From positions 1 to 5,678 of the forward strand of contig PSRL01000141.1 of NCBI GenBank assembly GCA_003176035.1: DNA of 5,678 bases, written 5' to 3'. A model generated the notes under the pieces. That model searched no databases and had not been told where the DNA came from. It saw nothing but the letters and a program-made list of their open reading frames with translations. Both the position numbers and the translations under genes were made by a program. Below, piece after piece: positions 1 to 4,788 of the stretch. This DNA is from Verrucomicrobiota bacterium (GTDB taxonomy: Bacteria > Verrucomicrobiota > Verrucomicrobiia > Chthoniobacterales > Xiphinematobacteraceae). Every line of letters begins with the position of its first letter. Within the stretch, counting starts at the first letter, position 1.

Positions 1-188
1 GCTTGAGGGGACGCGATGGGAAAGATGGCGCGCCCGGAGCTAAAGGAGAAAAGGGAGAGAAAGGTGATATGGGATTTCCCGGACCGCGAGGAGAACGCGG
101 ACCTGCCGGAAGGACCCCGGCCTATTTTAAAGGGTTGCCTGCTGAGGAGTGTCTGGTGCATGTCCCCTGTCCTCCCCTTCCTGTGTAA
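1..188 (+). CDS. Collagen-like Gly-X-Y repeat protein, 3' end only
   Basis: The gene enters from the left edge; the first full codon is at position 3 and the stop is TAA at 186-188. The visible part starts with twelve uninterrupted Gly-X-Y triplets (GRD, GKD, GAP, GAK, GEK, GEK, GDM, GFP, GPR, GER, GPA, GRT), rich in charged X and Y residues such as GEK and GER, as in bacterial collagen-like proteins that fold into triple helices without hydroxyproline. About 24 non-repetitive residues follow, with two cysteines and a proline-rich end (CPPLPV). No membrane anchor or sortase motif is visible in this tail. Such proteins are usually secreted or surface-exposed, but the N-terminus is outside the window, so location is not shown. 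The TTG at position 3 is probably an internal Leu codon, not the start. The repeat identification is secure; the role is unknown. Confidence 0.75.
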   Translation, partial: LRGRDGKDGAPGAKGEKGEKGDMGFPGPRGERGPAGRTPAYFKGLPAEECLVHVPCPPLPV

Positions 189-238
189 CAAAAAACCGGT
201 TCATCCGGATTTACTCCACTAGAAATTAGGATAACACT

Positions 239-290
239 CTCCAAAGCTCGTAGCGGTGAGGCTTCAGCTGAGCGCTACGAGGCTTTGGAG
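239..290. repeat. Long imperfect inverted repeat (hairpin) between genes
   Basis: The left arm 239-255 (CTCCAAAGCTCGTAGCG) pairs with the right arm 273-290 (CGCTACGAGGCTTTGGAG), giving 17 base pairs with a single bulged base in the right arm and a 17-nt loop. The loop contains the palindrome CAGCTG and repeats the word GAGGCTT that also occurs in the right arm. There is no T-run after either arm, so a classical intrinsic terminator is not shown. The position, 50 bp after the collagen-like stop and 74 bp before the deacetylase ORF, suits a terminator-like or RNA-stabilising hairpin, or one copy of a dispersed intergenic palindrome. The structure is seen directly; the role is inferred. Confidence 0.7.
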
Positions 291-364
291 CTATTGTGTC
301 TAGGGCGTATTAGGCAAACAACAGAGCCTTGCTGTTGAAGAGTACATCGCGTTAATTTACGGAG

Positions 365-1111
365 ATGTACCGCCCATTTCAGCAGAAGTCGGTTTCGTAT
401 ATGCGATTGGCTCCTTATCGGAGAATCTTTCGCGAGGGAGTCCCCATTTTGACCTATCATAGAATTGGAAAGCCGTCTGAGATTTTGCCGCAGGTTTTCG
501 AAAGGCAGATGAAGGAGTTTTATGAAGAGGGCTTTCAGACGACAAAATTGGAGCAATGGGCGGAATTTAAGGGACCCTCCAACCGGCGATTTGTCGTCAC
601 TTTTGACGATGGCAGCTTGAGTGTTTTTCAATATGCTCAGGGCGTGCTTGGGAGATTTGGTTTTTCCGGGATTCAGTTTTTGGTCGCAAATTTTATAGGA
701 AAAAAAAACGAATGGGCCACCAAAGGGCCTGAAGTGGGGGAACCTCTCATGGATAAGAGCGAAGTGCGCGCTTGGTTGGCTGCGGGACATGCAATTGGTT
801 CACACACACTTACGCACCCCAATTTAGCTCGGATTGATAAGAAACGTGCCCGGGAGGAAATTTTCTCCAGTAAAAAAAAATTGGAAGACCTATTTGCGAT
901 TCCAATTCGGCACTTTTGCTATCCCTACGGCAGCTGGCGGCAATGGGTACGCGATTTTGTGGAAGAGGCGGGATATGAAACGGCTGTCACCACGGATCCC
1001 GGGATTTGTCGAAACGTTACAGATGCCTTCGCTCTCTCTAGACTTGATGTGGGGCGCCGGCCACGAACCCTAGCCAATTTCGTAAGCAATTTTCTTCCTT
1101 GGACACTCTAA
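365..1111 (+). CDS. Polysaccharide deacetylase family protein (NodB/CE4 fold)
   Basis: This is a 248-residue protein of the carbohydrate esterase 4 superfamily, metal-dependent enzymes that remove N- or O-acetyl groups from polysaccharides such as chitin oligomers, peptidoglycan or xylan. The motifs appear in order: an entry strand VPILTYHRIG (26-35), motif 1 TFDDG (79-83, with D81 the expected base and D82 the metal ligand), motif 2 SHTLTH (146-151, with H147 and H151 the metal ligands), motif 3 FCYPYGSW (184-191) and a C-terminal LSRLDV (224-229). The catalytic set looks complete. No signal peptide or membrane segment is evident, so an intracellular or envelope-assembly role is possible; the substrate cannot be read from the sequence. 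Two starts compete. ATG 365 has GGAG directly against it with no spacer, while ATG 401 (MRLAPYRR...) lies 12 nt after AGAAG and keeps all motifs. The gene converges on lipA with 6 bp between stops. Confidence 0.88.
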   Translation: MYRPFQQKSVSYMRLAPYRRIFREGVPILTYHRIGKPSEILPQVFERQMKEFYEEGFQTTKLEQWAEFKGPSNRRFVVTFDDGSLSVFQYAQGVLGRFGFSGIQFLVANFIGKKNEWATKGPEVGEPLMDKSEVRAWLAAGHAIGSHTLTHPNLARIDKKRAREEIFSSKKKLEDLFAIPIRHFCYPYGSWRQWVRDFVEEAGYETAVTTDPGICRNVTDAFALSRLDVGRRPRTLANFVSNFLPWTL

Positions 1112-1117
1112 TGGCCC

Positions 1118-2020
1118 TCAACCCTTTGATTCGAATTGAGAAAGCGGATGAAAGTCCGCCGCGTGATAAGAACTACGCACCAGGGGCCCGCTGGCTACAA
1201 ACTCAAAACCTTTGGTGCGTGCAATGTCCCCATATGTTTGGAACGTAGCGGGGGGAATATATTCGAGGACTGGCAGATGTTGTGGGCTTGGCCGCAGGTA
1301 TTGTCCGAGAGTGAGAACTTGGACTCCCGCATCGCGCAAGTCATCCATAGCTTGAAAAAGTTCATTTTCAGTCTCTCCGAGGCCTAGCATCAAGCCACTT
1401 TTTGTTACTACTCCAGGATGGAGTTCTTTGACCATGGCAAGGACTCGCAACGAAAGTCGATACTGAGCGCGGGAACGGACGAGGGGAGTCAATCGCTCCA
1501 CAGTTTCCAGGTTGTGATTAAAAATATGGGGAGCAGCATTCAGGACAATCTCAAGAGCATCCCGCTTGCCATTGAAGTCCGGGGTCAAAACCTCAATAAT
1601 TATGGTTGGGTCAGTAAGCCTTATAGCTTCAATTGTTTGAGCAAAGTGGGTGGCTCCGCCGTCTTTTAAATCATCGCGGGCCACCGCCGTAAGGACAACG
1701 TGTTTTAATTTTAGTCGTTTCACTGCCTCTGCGACTCGCTGTGGCTCATCTTGCTCTAACGCAAAGGGTTTTGCAGTCGAAACCGCACAAAATCCGCAGG
1801 CACGGGTGCAGCGATCCCCGGCGATCATGAAAGTTGCGGTTCCTTGGCTCCAACATTCCCATCGATTTGGACACTGCGCACTTTCGCAAACGGTATGAAG
1901 CTTCAGGTCTGAGATTAATCCCTTGGTGGAGAAAAAGATGGGGTTTGAAGGCAGCCGCGCTTTAATCCAGTCCGGCTTCTGAGGTTGGTGAAGATCGGGA
2001 TCAATCTTAGGTTTAGGCAT
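1118..2020 (-). CDS. lipA: Lipoyl synthase LipA
   Basis: LipA is a radical-SAM enzyme that inserts two sulfur atoms into octanoyl groups bound to lipoyl domains, making the lipoate cofactor of pyruvate and 2-oxoglutarate dehydrogenases and of glycine cleavage. The 300-residue product has the LipA-specific auxiliary cluster motif C-x4-C-x5-C (C45, C50, C56), the radical-SAM motif C-x3-C-x2-C (CTRACGFC, C71, C75, C78) and the C-terminal RSSYHA (282-287), whose serine ligates the auxiliary cluster. The N-terminal KPDWIKARLP and the LGQYLRPS segment are also typical. Start: the frame is open back to 2272, but that extension lies over recR. Met at 2018-2020 gives a normal family length and follows GGAGA (2029-2033) at about 8 nt. 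The gene begins 82 bp after recR in the same direction and is probably co-transcribed with it. No lipB is seen in the window. Confidence 0.97.
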   Translation of the reverse strand: MPKPKIDPDLHQPQKPDWIKARLPSNPIFFSTKGLISDLKLHTVCESAQCPNRWECWSQGTATFMIAGDRCTRACGFCAVSTAKPFALEQDEPQRVAEAVKRLKLKHVVLTAVARDDLKDGGATHFAQTIEAIRLTDPTIIIEVLTPDFNGKRDALEIVLNAAPHIFNHNLETVERLTPLVRSRAQYRLSLRVLAMVKELHPGVVTKSGLMLGLGETENELFQAMDDLRDAGVQVLTLGQYLRPSPQHLPVLEYIPPATFQTYGDIARTKGFEFVASGPLVRSSYHAADFHPLSQFESKG

Positions 2021-2028
2021 GGTAGCGT

Positions 2029-2033
2029 TCTCC
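2029..2033 (-). promoter_or_regulatory. Ribosome binding site of lipA
   Basis: GGAGA on the minus strand, 8 nt before the ATG at 2020. It decides the lipA start against the longer open frame reaching 2272. Its GG belongs to TTTTGG (2032-2037), which is complementary to CCAAAA (2084-2089) inside the repeat motif just after recR. Confidence 0.6.
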
Positions 2034-2076
2034 AAAATAGCTTGAATAGGGATCCGAAGCAACCAACTTCCCCCCG

Positions 2077-2098
2077 CCCTAGGTTTTGGAAGAGGAGA
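2077..2098 (-). repeat. Partial copy of the CCTAGG repeat-end motif, in the recR-lipA gap
   Basis: The plus strand reads CCCTAGGTTTT (2077-2087) followed by GGAAGAGGAGA. It matches the right end of the element at 3103-3294 (CCCTAGGTTTTAGGAGAGGGG) in 11 of 11 bases and then about 7 of the next 11. Both copies lie just after a minus-strand stop codon (recR here, the cyclase gene there) and in the same orientation. No matching full-length partner arm is nearby, so this is a single end or a decayed copy. Possible roles are the remnant of a dispersed palindrome or part of a 3'-end signal; neither is demonstrated. Confidence 0.5.
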
Positions 2099-2102
2099 TT
2101 TT

Positions 2103-2726
2103 TTAAGAACCTCCCTGAGCCTGTCTGCCGGCGAGAGCCTTGGAAAGTGTGATTTCATCAGCGTATTCCAAACCACCTCCAGCGGGGAGGCCATGTGCAA
2201 TGCGACTGACGAGAATCCCTGTCTTGGCAAGGAGTCGGGTGAGATAATGTGTAGTGGCTTCTCCTTCGACATCAGCGCTTAAAGCGAGAATTAATTCCGG
2301 GGGCGGTGCCGATTTTAACCTCTCTAAGAGAGGGGTGATGCGCAACTGCTCTGGACCAATGCCATCCAAAGGAGAAAGTTTGCCTCCCAGGATATGGTAC
2401 GATCCCTGGAAAACTCTCGTCCGCTCGATAGCGATCACATCATGGGGAGTTTCGACCACACAAAGAGGGTTTTCCTTCCGACCGGGATGACTGCAAATTT
2501 GACAGAGATCCTCCGTAGTAAAAAAACCGCATAAGCTACAATCTTTCAAAAGTTGCTTGGCGTCATGCAGCGATCGAGCCAAACGGAGCGGGTCCGCATG
2601 GCGCGACTGTAACAACCAAAGCGCAATGCGTTCCGCGCTTCGGGGACCGATTCCAGGCAAGCATTGTAACTCCCGCATCAAGAGCAGTAGGGGAGCGGGA
2701 TACTCGGTCTTAAAAGAATGTTGCAT
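2103..2726 (-). CDS. recR: Recombination mediator protein RecR
   Basis: RecR works with RecO (and RecF) to load RecA on gapped DNA covered by single-strand-binding protein. The 207-residue length is normal for the family. The order of domains is a helix-hairpin-helix at about 20-40 (LPGIGPRSAERIA), a four-cysteine zinc finger at 63-78 (C63, C66, C75, C78), a Toprim domain at about 88-180 with E92 and the acidic DVE at 152-154, then a C-terminal GLPAGGGLEYAD (179-190) and the family signature SKALAGR (195-201). The ATG at 2724-2726 follows AAAAGGA (2737-2743) with a 10-nt spacer. The gene is often found after dnaX and a YbaB-type gene. Here neither is present upstream; instead there is a 574-bp gap, and lipA follows downstream. 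The identification is firm. Confidence 0.97.
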   Translation of the reverse strand: MQHSFKTEYPAPLLLLMRELQCLPGIGPRSAERIALWLLQSRHADPLRLARSLHDAKQLLKDCSLCGFFTTEDLCQICSHPGRKENPLCVVETPHDVIAIERTRVFQGSYHILGGKLSPLDGIGPEQLRITPLLERLKSAPPPELILALSADVEGEATTHYLTRLLAKTGILVSRIAHGLPAGGGLEYADEITLSKALAGRQAQGGS

Positions 2727-3077
2727 ATCGAAGTCGTCCTTTTGAATTTGTAGTACAAATGAAACCTATTTTCAACTGGAGTGCTTCGGTAACTGCGAGG
2801 AGTCGTTCGAGCTAAGTGGTGCCGAATATTGCTATTATTTTGTTGGATATAGGGCTATGCGAAACCCCTATGAAATGAGAGCAACTTTGTGGATGTTTTT
2901 CCCTCAGCTATTGTTGCGCAACCTATTCCATATTATGGTCATGGCCTTGCTTCTGCGCCGCGCTCGAAGAAAAAACATCCCCCAAATTTGTGATCATTTT
3001 ACAGAGGTTTCGCTATATATTAATCTGGGGAATGCCCGCAATCTTTCTTAACATATTAAAATAAAGGAGGCCTGGAT
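2727..3077. other. Intergenic stretch upstream of recR, no convincing gene
   Basis: Apart from the recR ribosome binding site (2737-2743, minus), nothing here is well supported. A 64-codon plus-strand frame (2857-3051) begins in the loop of a small hairpin (ATAGGG 2849-2854 with CCCTAT 2866-2871). It has only a weak, badly spaced GGAT/AGGG before it, and encodes a hydrophobic, arginine-interrupted segment with no recognised motif. It could be a tiny membrane protein but is more likely chance. The end of the stretch is A/T-rich (TTAACATATTAAAAT, 3048-3062) and leads into the strong Shine-Dalgarno at 3063. Confidence 0.5.
3063..3070 (+). promoter_or_regulatory. Perfect Shine-Dalgarno before a small ORF
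   Basis: AAAGGAGG sits 7 nt before ATG 3078. It is the best ribosome binding site in the window, stronger than those of recR and lipA, and it precedes no conventional gene. It could serve the 47-codon ORF, or have served a gene since disrupted. Confidence 0.55.
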
Positions 3078-3221
3078 ATGTATGATGCGCTTAATAAATG
3101 TACTCTCCTAAAACCTAGGAAGACCGGCGTTGCCAAAAGGGCGGCAACCCTGTGGGCGAGAGCCCTTTTTGGCATAGGATGGTGTTGCTTAAGTTGGTCA
3201 GGTATCGCAGAGGATACCTGA
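3078..3221 (+). CDS. Candidate small protein, 47 codons, overlapping the palindromic element
   Basis: The frame runs from ATG 3078, after a perfect Shine-Dalgarno, to TGA 3219-3221. The product is not recognised. It has a basic N-terminal half (LKPRKTGVAKRAA, residues 11-23), then a hydrophobic, tryptophan- and cysteine-containing run (ALFGIGWCCLSWSGIA, 29-44) and ends in EDT. This looks like a signal peptide or a single membrane segment with almost nothing after it. All but the first 25 bases of the ORF lie inside the inverted-repeat element at 3103-3294, and the stop codon is the last three bases of a 9-bp palindrome. The ORF may therefore be chance read-through of a structured element, a leader peptide, or the stump of a gene broken by insertion. 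Only the ribosome binding site argues strongly for translation. Confidence 0.3.
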   Translation: MYDALNKCTLLKPRKTGVAKRAATLWARALFGIGWCCLSWSGIAEDT

Positions 3222-3294
3222 GCAACCTCGCTCCTGATCCTCTGTCATAACTGCTTCTCGCGCCGGCCGCCGGCTTCCCTAGGTTTTAGGAGAG
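3103..3294. repeat. 192-bp palindromic element with 27-bp inverted ends (mobile element remnant or structured RNA)
   Basis: The left end 3103-3129 and right end 3268-3294 are inverted repeats, with 24 of 27 positions complementary and 17 consecutive perfect pairs (CTCTCCTAAAACCTAGG, 3103-3119, with 3278-3294); one of the three mismatches can form a G-U pair. Inside there are further palindromes. GCCAAAAGGGC (3132-3142) pairs with GCCCTTTTTGGC (3162-3173), with one bulge. TCAGGTATC (3198-3206) pairs perfectly with GATACCTGA (3213-3221) around a 6-nt loop. GTTGC (3184-3188) pairs with GCAAC (3222-3226), and AGGAT (3176-3180) with ATCCT (3237-3241). The fold would be a long closing stem with two internal arms. 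No transposase and no clear target duplication are seen. It starts 6 bp beyond the cyclase stop. It may be a non-autonomous mobile element, a bidirectional 3'-end structure or a non-coding RNA. It does not match any riboswitch, 6S, SRP or RNase P pattern I know. Confidence 0.65.
3154..3170 (+). terminator. Short GC hairpin followed by five T
   Basis: GGGC-GAGA-GCCC (3154-3165) is a 4-bp stem closed by a GNRA-type loop and followed by TTTTT (3166-3170). It resembles a weak intrinsic terminator for plus-strand transcription. It lies inside the palindromic element, and its right arm can instead pair with 3132-3142 in a longer stem, so its role as a terminator is uncertain. Confidence 0.3.
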
Positions 3295-3300
3295 GGGGTT

Positions 3301-4560
3301 CTAAAGAAACCGGACGAAGCTCGCGGAGTCCGTTTGGCCACCTCGGCGGGCGGATTCAATCCGTTCCAAATAATGATCCAGAACGGCGTCAGGGATGCCC
3401 TTGATTCTGGCAAGAGAGAATTCCTCATTAGCTTTATCAAACTTTTGTTCCCGAAAATAAATGACTCCTTTCCAGAAATGATCACGGCTACGGGCCCGTT
3501 CTTCAGAAAAAGCGTGCTTGGGAGCAAGTATCTCGTAGAGCTCTAAATGCTTTTTTCCTTCTCTTGAACGAATGAGTTCAACGGGACGTACCTCGCAGGT
3601 GTCGAAGGCTAATTCGAGAGTGTCGCTAGCAGTGAGGATGCGAGAACCGTAAATCGCGCACATAGCACAAAGTTTGCGAGCAAAATTAACTGTGTTGCCA
3701 GCGACACTAAATCCCCCGAGTCGAGTCCCTCCAAAAACGCCTGCGATCATAGGGCCGGAATGAATCCCCACGCTCACCTCAATGTGGCGTTGCCAACGAC
3801 AATCGCATTCCGCATTCAACGCATCTAAGCGTTTCACGAGATCCAAAGCGATCCGGCAGGCTTTGATAGCATGTTTTTCATCCGGAACGGGTGCGCCAAA
3901 TACAAAGCGCATGCTCTCGCCATCGCACTGCTCCAAATAGCCGCCGCTTTCCACTACAAAATCCGAAGCCATGCGAAGACAGAAGTTAGTCATTTCCACA
4001 TAGGCTTCCGGAGACATCATTTCCGTGAGTTCCACGTGATTTTGTACGGCAACCACCAGGATGGTTGCCTCAACCGACATCCCCGGAAATAGGACTGATT
4101 GCTTGGAATTAACGAGCCAAGAGAGTTGGGATTGAGCAAGGCGTCTGCCAAACAGGTGTTCAGAAACCCGTTTTCTTTGGCCTATCCTCGTGGCCGCAAA
4201 AATGTTTCCCGTGACAAAGCTGAGTAAAATAGCCGCGCAGGGTAGGAAGGGAGAAATAAAGACACCGTAGAGCGAGAGGACCCAAGAAGCCCCCAAACAG
4301 ACCGACAATAAGCCCGCCGCCACCAAGGTTCGCAGAAGTATTTTAGTGATATCCAGCGTGAGCCATGCGGTCGCAAAGGAAAAGAAGATGGCGGAGGCAA
4401 ATGAAATATAAGGCGGCGCAAAGAAAATTTTCCGCTTTAAAGAATAAAGCTGATGCAGTGCATCATCCGGTGCCGTCAAAATCCCTGAAGCCAGAAGGAG
4501 AAGCGTGATGCCTGCGGAAAATGCTCCAATTAAAATGCTAATGCGTAATTGACGACTCAT
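3301..4560 (-). CDS. Membrane-anchored class III adenylate/guanylate cyclase homologue, probably catalytically degenerate
   Basis: This 419-residue protein has four predicted membrane segments (about 7-28, 51-69, 73-97 and 99-122), a linker with the FGRR motif (137-140) typical just before such cyclase domains, a class III cyclase domain (about 163-345) and a C-terminal helical TPR-like stretch (about 358-405). The fold is clear from GGYLEQ (206-211), FGAPVPDEKHA (221-231), VGIHSGPMIAG (264-274) and VAGNTVNFA (286-294). Against the canonical pattern the first metal aspartate is Ala171, the second is Glu215, the substrate lysine is Gln211, the GDTVN aspartate is Asn289 and the transition-state arginine position is Lys296; only Asn292 is kept. 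Cyclic-nucleotide synthesis is therefore doubtful, and a regulatory or pseudo-enzyme role is more likely. Related membrane cyclases often carry a large extracytoplasmic CHASE2 domain after the first membrane segment; here only about 20 residues lie between segments 1 and 2. The ATG at 4558-4560 has no clear Shine-Dalgarno before it. Confidence 0.85.
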   Translation of the reverse strand: MSRQLRISILIGAFSAGITLLLLASGILTAPDDALHQLYSLKRKIFFAPPYISFASAIFFSFATAWLTLDITKILLRTLVAAGLLSVCLGASWVLSLYGVFISPFLPCAAILLSFVTGNIFAATRIGQRKRVSEHLFGRRLAQSQLSWLVNSKQSVLFPGMSVEATILVVAVQNHVELTEMMSPEAYVEMTNFCLRMASDFVVESGGYLEQCDGESMRFVFGAPVPDEKHAIKACRIALDLVKRLDALNAECDCRWQRHIEVSVGIHSGPMIAGVFGGTRLGGFSVAGNTVNFARKLCAMCAIYGSRILTASDTLELAFDTCEVRPVELIRSREGKKHLELYEILAPKHAFSEERARSRDHFWKGVIYFREQKFDKANEEFSLARIKGIPDAVLDHYLERIESARRGGQTDSASFVRFL

Positions 4561-4788
4561 GAAAAGAGAGAGAGTGCAGGAGTGAACAGACCAAGTATTT
4601 TTCCAGCTTCACTGGTTTCTTTTTTAGGAGCCTCATAGTTGCGAATAAAATCTTTTTTGCACTACAAATCCTAAAAATCGGACTCAATGCGGTCGACAGG
4701 CTATCAGGAGAGACCGCCTCCGTTTCTTCCTTTGAGAGTGCAAATCAGAGTCAACTGATTCCGAAAGACTTCCAAATTCAATGCCCTA
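4561..4788. other. Intergenic region between the ClpX-like gene and the cyclase gene
   Basis: 228 bp that should hold the end signal of the ClpX-like gene and the leader or promoter of the cyclase gene. Two small hairpins are visible: AATCAG/CTGATT (4743-4748 with 4755-4760) and GCGGTC/GACCGC (4689-4694 with 4712-4717). Neither has a T-run on the minus-strand side close enough for a convincing terminator. No clear promoter could be assigned. Confidence 0.4.

Noticed and set aside
329..357. TTGCTG-17-TTAATT before the deacetylase gene
   Set aside because: Weak match in both hexamers. It would fit only the ATG 401 start, and is not enough to call a promoter.
275..790. 171-codon minus-strand frame opposite the deacetylase gene
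   Set aside because: It lies across the deacetylase coding region and the hairpin, has no recognisable motif, and the opposite strand carries all CE4 motifs.
2021..2272. 84-codon upstream extension of the lipA frame
   Set aside because: It overlaps recR in another frame, has no LipA-family similarity, and the internal ATG at 2020 has a good ribosome binding site and gives a normal family length.
2747..2775. Sigma-70-like TTGAAA-17-TACAAA upstream of recR (minus strand)
   Set aside because: The spacing is right, but the expected transcript start near 2740 would fall inside the recR Shine-Dalgarno, so the match is probably chance.
2857..3051. 64-codon plus-strand ORF with a hydrophobic segment
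   Set aside because: Poor ribosome binding site, start codon in a small hairpin loop, no recognised motif, and a hydrophobic run broken by arginine.
3103..3294. Known riboswitch or housekeeping RNA (c-di-GMP riboswitch, SRP RNA, 6S, RNase P)
   Set aside because: None of the conserved core sequences I know for these RNAs is present, although the fold is clearly structured.
4485..4640. Short upstream minus-strand frame (MRLLKKKPVK...) overlapping the cyclase start
   Set aside because: It has no ribosome binding site, is about 32 codons long, and stops just inside the cyclase gene in another frame.
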